A DNA stretch of 64,000 bases, from positions 186,001 to 250,000 of the forward strand of contig JALBYF010000021.1 of NCBI GenBank assembly GCA_023212725.1. The letters are read 5' to 3'. This document shows positions 40,441 through 50,094 of the stretch, piece after piece; position 1 is the stretch's first letter; every line of letters starts with the position of its first letter. A model generated the notes under the pieces. It ran no database searches. It was not told where the DNA came from and was given only the letters and a program-made list of their open reading frames with translations. The position numbers were made by a program, and so were the translations under genes. The stretch comes from Tranzscheliella williamsii (lineage: Eukaryota; Basidiomycota; Ustilaginomycetes; Ustilaginales; Ustilaginaceae).

Positions 40441-41228
40441 ATGTCGTCCAGCTGGGCATCGACGCCGTCGGTGTTGAAGGATAAGCGGCCCATTGTCCTC
40501 TCGGGCCCGTCGGGCGTCGGCAAGAGCACGCTGCTCAAGAAACTTTTCGCCGAGTATCCGCACGACTTTGGCTTCAGCGTTTCACGTAGGTATCGCACCG
40601 CACCGCCGCTCAACGTTGTGCTGCTCCGCTGACGCGTTCCCCCTGCCGCCCGGGCACAGATACTACCCGAGCGCCCCGGCCCGGCGAGGTGCCCGGCCAG
40701 TCGTACCACTACGTCTCGCACGACGAGTTCGAGAAGCTGGTAGCCCAGGGCGCCTTCCTCGAGCACGCCCAGTTCGGCGGCAACCGCTACGGCACCACCG
40801 CCAAAGCCGTCGCCGACGTCGCGACCGAAGGCATCAAGGGCACCGACGGCTCAAGCAACGCCCGCCGCGCCGTCCTGGACATCGATGCACAGGGCGTCAA
40901 GCTGATCAAAGCCAACCACGCCTCGCTCAACCCAATCTACATTTTCATCTCGCCTCCCAGTTCGTCGACGCTGAAAGAGCGCCTCGTCTCCCGCGGCACC
41001 GAGACGGACGAGTCGATCCGCAAGCGCCTCGCCATGGCCGCCTCCGAAATGGCCTACGCCAGGCAACCAGGCGCCCACGACTGGGTCATTGTCAACGACA
41101 ACATCGACACCGCCTACGACAAGCTCAAAAAGGCCATCCACGGCACCCTACAACCCGGCGAAGGCGACAAGATGCCCCCCAAGGAACCCGACGAAGACCA
41201 GTGGAACGTCCAGACCGCTGTAGTGTAG
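40441..41228 (+). CDS. GUK1: Guanylate kinase
   Basis: Exons 40441-40585 and 40660-41228, phase 1, giving 237 residues. The splice is supported because it completes [14 protein letters not shown], the invariant GMP-binding TTRxPRxGE motif. The P-loop GPSGVGKS lies at residues 22-29. Further family motifs are [35 protein letters not shown] and [10 protein letters not shown]. It converts GMP and ATP to GDP and ADP. Length exceeds the usual 190-200 because of a small insert ([13 protein letters not shown]) and an acidic C-terminal tail. The start at 40441 (MSSSWAS) is preferred; an in-frame ATG at 40342 would add 33 residues with Arg, Ser, Thr and Trp but no acid residue, resembling a targeting presequence. 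Confidence 0.93.
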
Positions 41229-41374
41229 TCCTGCCTGCCTAGGCATGCCCGTGTGTCAGCTTGTTCAAGACAGTCAGAAGTGCTGGGAGGCTCCTAATTG
41301 AATTCTAACCGTTCAAGTACCATCTCTGCCGTGAGCGGAGGCGGTAAGCACCGGCTAGGATCTGTGTGGTTAGG

Positions 41375-42076
41375 CTAAGGGTCTGTGGGCTTCCACTGTT
41401 TGTCGGCATCGGTCAGGGGGACGTACTGGACACCGCAGATCTTCTTGGCGGTGACGGTGCCGGAGTGGTCCTTGTCGACCTGGTAGATGTTTTGATCGCC
41501 GGAACCGTCTTGCTCTGCGACGGGGATGAACATGCGGCCGGGGGAGTTGAGCTGGTCAACGAGGGGCTGGGGGATGCGGTTGGCGGCTGCGCCGACGTGG
41601 ATGGCGTCGAAGGGGGCGAGGTGGGGGAGGCCGAGTCTGCCGTCGGCGCAGAGGTTCTGGATGTGGTTGCGGTGGAGCTGGTGGGCGAGGCCGTCGCGGG
41701 CGAGGTTAGCGTTGGCCTGGTCGACAAGGGGTTGGATGTGGTCGATGCCGACAACGAGGCCCTGTTCGCCGACGAGCCGGTGGAAGATGGCGAGCGTGTA
41801 GCCACTGCCGCTGCCCACATCCAGCACACGATGGCCCGGCTGCAAATACGGCAAGAGCACCTCGGCCGCATATGCGTGCATGTGCGGCGCAGAAATCGTC
41901 GCCCCATACCCAATCTTCTGCGGCGAATCCTCATACGCACCCTCCCGCCTCCCCACATACTGCTGCCGATCCACCGCCACCATAGCGTCGTACACCCGCT
42001 GCGTCGTAATCAGCGACGCCGCGCGCATGTTGGAGATCAGCCCTTCATTCGTCGTTGCCGAGCACCGCCACGCCAT
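41375..42076 (-). CDS. Protein-L-isoaspartate O-methyltransferase
   Basis: Single exon, 233 residues from ATG 42076 (MAWRCSATTNEGLI, matching the MAW start of vertebrate PCMT1); an ATG 12 bases upstream is possible. Family motifs appear in order: YEDSPQKIGYGATISAPHMH, the SAM-binding VLDVGSGSGYTLAIF, GIDHIQPLVDQA, PFDAIHVGAAA and PQPLVDQLNSPGRMFIPV, ending YVPLTDADKQW. The enzyme methylates isoaspartyl residues in aged proteins, using S-adenosylmethionine, as the first repair step. It converges on GUK1 with only about 146 bp between stops. Confidence 0.96.
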   Translation of the reverse strand: MAWRCSATTNEGLISNMRAASLITTQRVYDAMVAVDRQQYVGRREGAYEDSPQKIGYGATISAPHMHAYAAEVLLPYLQPGHRVLDVGSGSGYTLAIFHRLVGEQGLVVGIDHIQPLVDQANANLARDGLAHQLHRNHIQNLCADGRLGLPHLAPFDAIHVGAAANRIPQPLVDQLNSPGRMFIPVAEQDGSGDQNIYQVDKDHSGTVTAKKICGVQYVPLTDADKQWKPTDP

Positions 42077-42471
42077 CCTGTCCACCACAACTCCAACGCC
42101 GTATCTTCAAAGACCAGCTGGATGTCGACTCTCCCAAATCAGCCGTACTCCAGCACGGCGAGCATGGAAACACGAGTGAAAAGCGCAATCTCAGCTCACG
42201 CTTCCATACGCAAGCAACGCACGCAACGCACGCAACGCACACATATGCAGGGTCCCTTTACCACGTAATTGTGATTGAGACCCAAATCCAGTCGTCAGGC
42301 TGATTTATCACAATCGACTCAGCGGCACACACTCTAACAAAATAGGGCAAGCCACAACCCATGACGCGAGGGGCTGAGATCATGGGGTAGGTACCTCCAT
42401 CTATAGCAAACAGTCGACGTGGGTGTTGGGAAAATCGGTGTGGTGGATGGGCAGTGCGGTAGTGTATTGGT
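42077..42471. other. Intergenic region UBC12 3' side and PCMT promoter
   Basis: 395 bp between two co-directional minus-strand genes. A short ACGCA-type repeat occurs near 42210-42240. No gene is seen. Confidence 0.5.
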
Positions 42472-43532
42472 CTATTTGCTCAAGACCTTGTCATAGGTGG
42501 ACCCCTCTGTGGAACGGAGACAAAGAGGCAAAAGTAGGGTGAGTGAGGAGCAGTGGCGGCAAGCGCGAGTGGAGGATGGCCAAGCTGGGACTTACTGATA
42601 GCTCCGCCACCGAGACTCCTCCTTACGTTGCTGGCAAACACTGCGCGGTCCTTACGCAAGTCGTCTGCCGCCTCTGTTATATACGGGAAACAAGGCCTGT
42701 CAGGAGATGTCGACGTGCATATCGCTGTTATTGTAGACCAACGCACCTCGGTTGAGTGGGTCGTCTGCATTGGGCTCGAGGAACAGATATTGCAGGCCGA
42801 CCATGACAGAGTTGAGGTTCAACACTGGCTTCCAGTCTTCCCTGAGGATATTCAGACAGACATTGCCTTCGAGGTCGACATTGGGATGGTAGATCTGTTG
42901 TCCAAGTCCAACGACAGGAGCCGCGGCTGGTCAGCATATCCGTACGGCAACGATGACCAAGGCCGTGCGTCTAGGTGGACCAGCAAACGCACCTTTTGTG
43001 TGCACTTGACCTTGGGTGGGTCGTGTGGATAGTTGTTGTTGATGGTGAAGGTGAACTTGAACGAGCCGGTCTTGTACATCCCTTGTCAAAGGCAGAAGTA
43101 AGCGCAACGGTCCAAGGTAAATACCGTCAGTGGGGATGCCCCGGGATGCCTGAGTTGGGCCGGGACGGGTGCTTTGGCGACGGCTCACCTTCGTCTGGCT
43201 CGATGGTGAGCGTGAAGTGGAGAACGTCTTCGGGGTTGGGAAAGTCCGTCTTCATGGTCTTTGGCAATTCCAGCTCCGTCAGATCTGCACAGTCGCGGAA
43301 GCAGGCGGACCAGCGTTACGCAGATGTCAGCTCTAGCACCATGTTCAGAATGCATGTCGTCGGTCCTACCTTTTTGAACTCGCAGCTGCGCAGGGGAGGT
43401 CTTTGGCTTCTTCTTCTTTGCCGTCTCCTCCTCTTTTTTCATACTCCAGATCTGCAAACGCGGCGAGAAGGGTCAATGAGCATGGCAGTGGCAAGAATCG
43501 GCTTGGCTTGCTGCAAGGCCTACCTTGATCAT
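42472..43532 (-). CDS. UBC12: NEDD8-conjugating enzyme E2 Ubc12
   Basis: Seven exons on the minus strand: 43532-43524, 43451-43370, 43284-43189, 43081-42993, 42894-42747, 42673-42596 and 42506-42472, giving 178 residues. The first exon is only 9 nt (MIK). The spliced protein follows Ubc12 throughout: a basic N-terminal arm that docks on the NEDD8 E1, then [30 protein letters not shown] and [20 protein letters not shown] with the catalytic cysteine in NVCLN, and [20 protein letters not shown]. It ends [10 protein letters not shown]. The enzyme transfers NEDD8/Rub1 to cullins. Each junction was fixed by frame continuity and by the family sequence. It is far richer in introns than its neighbours. 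Confidence 0.94.
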
Positions 43533-44081
43533 CTTGAAAACGCTCTCTCTTCTTGACTGCAGAAGGCCGGATGGGAGAGCGCTACGACAAGGCTTCTAAG
43601 CGTTGCTGAGCCGGTGTGGATCCTGGAAAGCCGGTGCGTTGCGAGAAAGTTGCGTACGCCTGCAGTTGCAATCGGAAGCCGGCCTCGCGCGCTGAGCTTG
43701 TTGCCGATGGCTAGGTAATGTCGTGTGTGGTAGTAGCAGGCTGATAAGGTTCACCAAGCTGGCTATCGAGGAAGTCGCAGATATGGTCGGCTCCGATTGC
43801 CACTCCCACTTGCCCGCCGCCAGAGAGCGAGTCGTCACTCTAACAGCCTAAGTTTTCCACGTTTGCAACGCTGCGAGGTGGAGGCGTCGGCGAGTCTGAA
43901 ATCAATGATTTCTCACTGAATAATAAAGTCCTCTTCTGCGCCGCAAGCCAGACAGTCACAAATTATAACTAGCAATACTGAGGTGATTATGATTTTGATG
44001 CGCCATGTCGATCTTCTCCCTGCCTGACCCTTCTGTCCACCATCTCTGCCCCTCTACACCCATATCAATTAGGCGAAGAGG
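43533..44081. other. Divergent promoter region UBC12 / ISC1
   Basis: 549 bp shared by two divergent genes. No additional feature is seen. Confidence 0.5.
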
Positions 44082-45700
44082 ATGACAGCGCTAGACCAGC
44101 CTAGCAGCTCGAGCGGGCCCTCGCGTAGCGCCGGCAATGTCCCCACTGCCGTGGCAGAGCCGAACGAGCTCAAGGTCCTCACCTTGAACGTGTGGGGGCT
44201 GAAATACATAGCCAAGGCGCGAATACACCGCATCAAGGCGATCGCCTCGTTGCTCGCCTCTGCATCCATGCCTCAGTACGACTTTGTCTGCTTCCAGGAG
44301 ATGTGGTACGAGTCGAAGGATTGGCGCTTTGTCCAGCAGGCGCTCTCGTCGCACTATCCCCACTCCAAGTTCTTCTACTCGGGCGCGTTCGGGTCTGGGC
44401 TCGCCATCCTGAGTCGATGGCCGATCGAGGAGACGCGTACGCACCCCTACTCGCTCAACGGGCATCCCTTGCACGTGCATCAGGGAGACTGGTTCGTGGG
44501 CAAGGCGTGTGGAAGCATCACCGTTCGCCATCCGCAACTCGGCCTTGTAGATGTCTGGAATACGCACTTTGTCGCCGCCGGTGGTGAGGGTGGCATCGAG
44601 GGCCAGATGGCCCACAGGCTCACGCAGGCGTACGAGCTCGCCACCAACTGCAGGAATTCCGCGAGCCGCGGGCGCCACGTTATCTGCGTCGGAGATCTTA
44701 ACTCGACCCCGCCGAGCCTTGCCATGGCTCTTCTGCGCGATACAGGCGGTCTGTACGACAGCTTCCTGGACTCCCATCCGCGCCTGCCCGCCCATGCGGT
44801 CTCGCTACCGTCAGCCACCAGTGGACGCTCCGCGGTGGGGACGGCGATCGGGACGACGCCGGACCCGCAGCGTGCTATCAACGAGCTGGGGGTGACGTGT
44901 GACTCGCCGCTCAACACGTGGACTGCGGGCAAGAAGCTGGACGCGCGCGCGACGCAAGCGGCGGGAAAGAGGCTCGACTATGTGCTCTACCGCGGGCCGG
45001 TGGAGGAGGCTGGCTCGCGGCCACAGCTGGCGTACGGTGCCAGTGCGTCATCGCGCGGGCGGCTGGCGTGCCGGTCGTCGCGCGTCGTCCTCACGGAGCG
45101 TGTCCCCGCGCTGCAATGCTCCTACTCGGATCACTTTGGCGTCGAGAGCGTGTTTGCAATCCTCGACGCCCCCGCGCCGGCCCACAGTGTCCAGCGCCGC
45201 TCCAGGCACGGCCAGACACTCGCCTCGGCGCTGCACGCCCTCGCAGCCGGCCACACACTCAGCCGCTCTACCCAGACCACCCAGTTCTACTCGTTCGCCG
45301 CCGCACTCCTCCTCGCCCTCGCCCTCCTGGTCGCCAGCCCCTTCCAGCCGCTCCCCGCCGCCAACCCGCTCCTCGTCCTCCTCGCCATCTTCGCAGGCTG
45401 GGCAGCAACCACCATGCTCTACTCCGCCCTCGTCTGGGGCGAGTGGGAAAAACGTAAGTTCTGTCAACATCCACCCCCTCCCCGCCTCTCCCATCGCTCA
45501 CACTCCGTTTGCTTCCCACAGGCACTCTTCGCACCGTCATCGAGATGATCGAGATCGAGCTCCACCACGTCCGCCGCCTCAACGGCTCCACCACCGACTC
45601 CCTCGACCCTACCCCCGCATCGCCCCCGCCTTCAGCACCGCTCCTGCCCGCAACACCCATGTCAGACACGGACACGCCAGGCGAAGCAACCTTCTTCTAG
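44082..45700 (+). CDS. ISC1: Inositol phosphosphingolipid phospholipase C (Isc1/neutral sphingomyelinase)
   Basis: Exons 44082-45453 and 45522-45700, phase 1, 516 residues. The endonuclease/exonuclease/phosphatase-type catalytic domain is clear: LKVLTLNVWGL, FVCFQEMWYE with metal-binding Glu73, YSGAFGSGLAILSRWPI, VDVWNTHFVA, CVGDLNSTPPSLA with Asp205 and Asn207, and YSDHFGVE with the catalytic His. Two C-terminal hydrophobic segments (FAAALLLALALLVA and LLVLLAIFAGWAATTML) anchor it in the membrane, as in yeast Isc1. A short helix (TVIEMIEIELHHVRRL) and a Pro/Ser-rich tail lie in exon 2. It hydrolyses complex sphingolipids to release phytoceramide. It converges on creC. Confidence 0.95.
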
Positions 45701-45874
45701 CCAGCTCCATCCTCCCCCCTTCTCCCATCAGGTTCATTGCCCGCAGATGTTGCCTTGTGTAAGTAGACGCGCACCTCACTCTGGGACCGCAGCGCGGACC
45801 GGCACACGGCAGTCAAGCCGCATAGAAGCGGGTGCCAAGCACAGCCGATTGCATAAAGCGCGCCCTAGCGGCGT

Positions 45875-48412
45875 CTATACCGGGATGCCGCTGGCGGATT
45901 TGGCGGCCGTGGGTGTGGATGCATGGTAGGAAGTGTGCGCGGTGGACGCGGCGTCGTAGGCCGGGTTCAAGTTTGGCAGGCGGAGTCCTTTCTGGGGCGA
46001 CATGGCGCCGCGAACGGAGCTTCCCGCGGCTGCCGTGCTCGTTGCAGCAGCACGGTTCGGCGGCCGGGCAAAGGTATCGATGTTGCCGTTCTTGCGCACC
46101 ACAGCGACGCGATCCGGCGCGAACCGGACTGACGTGGGGATGTCGCCGTCCGCCTCAACGGTGACCACGGGCTGGAGAACCGCCACCTCGGACCGCGGCA
46201 AGGCGGGATGTCGGATGGTGTCTTCTGTCAGCCCAGCGTCCATCCGATCCGGGCCGGAGGTGCTGATCCGCCGCCCCGCCATTAGTGAGCCAGGCGTGCG
46301 GACAGAAGCACCGCCGCTATGCCTGTCCACCAAGGAGTAGGTCGATCCAAATCCCTGTGAGCTGCGACGGCCAGCGCCGGGCGTGTGGAGACCGTGCAAC
46401 TTGGGTCGGTTGAGCGCGGCACTGGAAAAATCCCACAGGATCAGCTTGCAGTCCTCGCCGACGGATGCGAAGCGGTAGGTACGGTCGTCCGAAGACCAGC
46501 GCCATGGATCCCAGGCTACGGCAGTGACAAACGACGTGTGTCCCTGGCAGCGTGCGACGATCCTGCCTTCCCTTGGCGCCCATACAGTGACCAGATCGTC
46601 TTGACCGCCCGTCAGGACAAACTTGCCATCGGGCGACCAGGCTACACAATGGAATGCGCCAAAGTAGGATTCAAAGGTGTCGAGCAAACGCTCCGAGTTG
46701 ATTTCGGCGATGCGGAGAATGCCATCTTCGGCGACGATGGCGACATGGGAGTAGTCGGGCGAAAAGGCAAAGTCAGTGATCCGCGTCTTGGAGACAGCCC
46801 AGTGTGAGACAGGATTCAAGCGGGACCATAGTGTCTCTTTGCCCTTGCCCGACATGCCACTGGTACTGGCGCTGGCTGCCGCCGCAGCAGCGGCAGCAGC
46901 CTGTCGATACTCGGGAGAATAACTTGAATTGGTTGGCAGGCCTGAAGCGATGGGGGAAGCTCCAGGCTTGGTGACAAGCAAAAGGGGTTCGCAGTTGGAC
47001 GCTGCTGTTCCAGCTTGCCTTCGTTCGGACAGCACACCAGGTGCGAGGGCATGCTTCTGCTTGTGGGGCCGGTAAGAAGCACTGCCCGAGCTCGACGAGT
47101 CGTTTGTCTCGGCGGCATCGGTGGTCGTCACAGTGGAGTCCGTGACGGTTCTTTGACCCAAGTCAGGACGTGAGGAAGGGGCTTGCCTTGTAGAAGTCGT
47201 AGATGCGTGCGTCTGGCTAGCTAAGGAGGTGGATGGCACGGCACCCGTTGGTGGTGGCAATGCTGCGCTGGAAGGAGCGGCTGGGTCTGGCAACAGATCC
47301 CATGCAGCTGGTGCAAAGTCGGATGAGTCTTCGCGGTCGCGATCATAGACTAATAACGAACCATCGGCATGTGCGGCCATAAAGAGATTTTCGCTGCCAG
47401 GAAGCCATCGAACTTGGGTGACGGCCGAGCCGGTGATACATCCACCCTTGTTGATGCGGGAATACCTGGATGAGATGGGATCAAGCCAGATAAGGTCGCC
47501 AGTGACAAAGCCAATAATGATGTCAAGGCGGTCATGGGCGCGGGTGAACTGATTGACATCGTGGGCGCTTGGCGAAGCGCTGAAGGTGATTCTGGCAAGG
47601 CTCTCCTTGGTTTTGCCACTGGTGTCGGCGAGCCAGAAAAAGGAACGGGCATTACTGAGGTAGGTAAAGGGCTCGGCATCAGTTCGTGAGGCAAGTATCT
47701 TGGTGAGATCTGGATGCGTCATCATGCGGTTGACAAAGTTGCTCGAGGTGTTTTTGAGACTGTTCTTTGGACGGGTGGGCTTGGCGCTTAATCTGCCCAT
47801 GGTTTCGCCAAGGCCGGAGAAGCCCATGCCAGGACCACCAATGCCGGCAATACCGGCAGCAGGGCCGGTACTGCCAGCAGGTAAGCCGCCTGTCAGTGAA
47901 TTGCTCGGCGCGTCGATGCCTTGTGCTGCGAGAGGCGATTCAAGCATGGGGCCTTGACTTTGAGACGCCAAATCAGAGGATCCTAGACCGAGACTGGCGG
48001 TTGCTAGACCGGTGCTGCTGGAAATGGCTTCGTTGGAAGAAGAGAAAGAGTCGCCGAGAACACCTGAAGCCATGGCGTGGTGAGCGGCGGCGGCTCTTGC
48101 TGCTTCTCTCTGCTTCTCTGCCGCCTTGGAGTTCTTTGAACTGGCGGGATAGCGAACGCTGACGGTGGAGATACGAGGTGTGGGGTAGACAGCAGAGAGA
48201 GCAGCTTGCGTTGTCGGCACAGGGTTGAGATGGATCATGGGTTGTGGCGGCGAGATGAACCGCGAGGTACAGACGTAAAGACCTTCGGGAGCATCAAAGG
48301 ACTCGGTGCTCATGACGGCGGTGCTGGTGGGTACGGGCTGCGCTGAGACCAGCGAAGTTCCGCCGGGCAGAGGGCGCATGGAAGCGCCGGCATACATGAC
48401 AGGATACGACAT
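45875..48412 (-). CDS. creC: WD40 protein CreC / WDR20, partner of a ubiquitin protease
   Basis: Single exon, 845 residues if started at ATG 48412 (MSYPVMYAGAS). The frame is open to an ATG at 48682, but that 90-residue extension is translated from a TATGAG-type microsatellite and looks non-coding. After a low-complexity N-terminus comes the CreC signature: NSLKNTSSNFVNRMMTHPDL, ARSFFWLADTSGKTKE, HDVNQFTRAHDRLDIIIGF, GDLIWLDPISSRYSRINKGG, RWLPGSENLFMAAHADGSLL. WD40 repeats follow (DFAFSPDYSHVAIVAEDGIL, FHCVAWSPDGKFVLTGGQDD, RFASVGEDCKLILWDFS). In Aspergillus, CreC stabilises the CreB deubiquitinase in carbon catabolite repression; human WDR20 activates USP12/USP46. Confidence 0.93.
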   Translation of the reverse strand: MSYPVMYAGASMRPLPGGTSLVSAQPVPTSTAVMSTESFDAPEGLYVCTSRFISPPQPMIHLNPVPTTQAALSAVYPTPRISTVSVRYPASSKNSKAAEKQREAARAAAAHHAMASGVLGDSFSSSNEAISSSTGLATASLGLGSSDLASQSQGPMLESPLAAQGIDAPSNSLTGGLPAGSTGPAAGIAGIGGPGMGFSGLGETMGRLSAKPTRPKNSLKNTSSNFVNRMMTHPDLTKILASRTDAEPFTYLSNARSFFWLADTSGKTKESLARITFSASPSAHDVNQFTRAHDRLDIIIGFVTGDLIWLDPISSRYSRINKGGCITGSAVTQVRWLPGSENLFMAAHADGSLLVYDRDREDSSDFAPAAWDLLPDPAAPSSAALPPPTGAVPSTSLASQTHASTTSTRQAPSSRPDLGQRTVTDSTVTTTDAAETNDSSSSGSASYRPHKQKHALAPGVLSERRQAGTAASNCEPLLLVTKPGASPIASGLPTNSSYSPEYRQAAAAAAAAASASTSGMSGKGKETLWSRLNPVSHWAVSKTRITDFAFSPDYSHVAIVAEDGILRIAEINSERLLDTFESYFGAFHCVAWSPDGKFVLTGGQDDLVTVWAPREGRIVARCQGHTSFVTAVAWDPWRWSSDDRTYRFASVGEDCKLILWDFSSAALNRPKLHGLHTPGAGRRSSQGFGSTYSLVDRHSGGASVRTPGSLMAGRRISTSGPDRMDAGLTEDTIRHPALPRSEVAVLQPVVTVEADGDIPTSVRFAPDRVAVVRKNGNIDTFARPPNRAAATSTAAAGSSVRGAMSPQKGLRLPNLNPAYDAASTAHTSYHASTPTAAKSASGIPV

Positions 48413-50094
48413 GACCGTGCCAAAGGCTGCCGCCCGCAGAGGTGCACAATATGAGTGTGTGTATGAGTATGTGTATGAGTATGTGTATGAGTGTGTGTAT
48501 GAGCGTATGTATGAGTGTGAGTGGCAATGAGTGTATGTATGAATGTGAGTGGGATGATGATGGCCCAGCCAGTGTCGCCAAAGCGAAAGGCAGGGTCTGC
48601 AAGCCAACGTGGCGTGGTATTCGACGTAAAATGCGCCGTCCGGCCGACTTATGCCGTGCTGATGGATGCTACGCGCTTGCAAGGGACGAGGAACGGAGCG
48701 AGGTCGGGAACAATACGAGAGGACCGTGCGTGGGAGCCAAGCAGGGCGAGAGCGGCTAAGCCGTCCGAAGCGGGGCTGCGCACATAAGTAGTCACGAGTA
48801 GTGAGTGCACACTAGTCGTTGTAAAGGCAATATGATATGGCGTAGCGGTTCGCATGCATCGAACCGACTCTGAAGTTGAGGTTGTGTGCCTGCGAGAAAC
48901 TCGCGCTTTTCCTCGATTTCACCACAGCCACAAATCCATACCACTAGCCCGTAGTGAACGATCCGTGCTCGGTAGTAGCCGAAGGAGGATCTTGATATCG
49001 GTGATATGCCCAGAGAAAATACAGATGATCAGAAGAATGGCCGCGGAATTGGCTCCGATTGTAGACAAACTCAGGGTTTGATACGGTTCCATAGCCGAGC
49101 ATGGTTCCTCGCACTGCTTAGGGAAGGGTCCATCCGACACGGACATAAAGGCAATAACGAGTGGCAGTCACAGTGACTAGTCAGACTTTTACTGTACCTC
49201 CCGAACGCATGAGAGCAACAGCTAATATGACAGTCGTATCACCTACCTGAGACTTTGCCGTGGAAGTGGAAACCCACCGATCCCTTAGCTGAGGCCACTC
49301 AGCGTAATCCATAAATGGGTGGAGAGAACCGAGCGGCCCTGAACTACAACACGGTTACCTCACTTTGCAAGCCATGCAGCTTTATTTGTATTAACAAAGT
49401 CGGAGGACTTTCATAATGCAGCTTCGCTCACTAATATATGGTTACCCTTCTCGTAGCTGCGAACTATTATAATCCAGGCAGCTCTTACACGTACACTCAA
49501 CTGCCTTACTGCGCGGCATCAGTACGTAGTACGTACGTGATGTTGTCACTACTGGCAACCCCACTTATGAGTCCAATTTGAATACTGATGTCAACCTGCT
49601 CATCTTCCATCTCACGTCGTCATCTCCACACACCGTCTTCATCCTTGTTCCTCGCTATACTGTTCGGACCCGCCCACCTCGCTCACCGTCGACCTTTCTC
49701 GCCAGCATTGGGCCATCGACCCGTGCGGTACTGACGCGAGCTAGGCTGTAGCCGCGCAACAACCACAAGCGGCTCATCATAACACCGCTCTACAAGACCT
49801 TTCAGTGAGACGGCTGCTCACATTGCTAGCCTACGCCGCGAATCGTTGGTGGTATTGATCTGTCTGAATGGTAGAGCTTGGTCAAGCACCGCTCCTCGTT
49901 CTCAACCCGTGCGCGCAGCCGACCATTCTACGCCGCGCATCAGCTTCGCCGCAGACTTCCTTTTCGGATATGGAGTCTCCTTGAGCAGCCATCGCGCTTT
50001 CCTTTGGCTTCGATTCGTGTCAAAAGAGAAGACATTACCGCCCTGCCTTACCGCCCCAGTCGTGTTTAGGCCGCCAACCCCTTCGTCCTCAGTC
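48413..50094. other. Divergent promoter region creC / protein kinase, with microsatellite
   Basis: About 1.7 kb between divergent genes. It holds the TATGAG-type repeat (48450-48552) in the creC leader. The frame leading into the kinase is open from about 49846 but has no ATG before 50095. No other gene is seen. Confidence 0.5.
48450..48552. repeat. Degenerate GTGTATGAGT microsatellite
   Basis: About 100 bp of interspersed GTATGA, GTGTGT and ATGAGT units. It lies 38 to 140 bp upstream of the preferred creC ATG and so is probably transcribed into its 5' leader. Confidence 0.85.

Noticed and set aside
41366..42268. 300-codon plus-strand frame
   Set aside because: Antisense shadow of the protein-isoaspartate methyltransferase; composition is the mirror of the real gene.
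49846..50094. N-terminal extension of the protein kinase
   Set aside because: The frame is open but begins with a non-ATG codon; the first ATG is at 50095.
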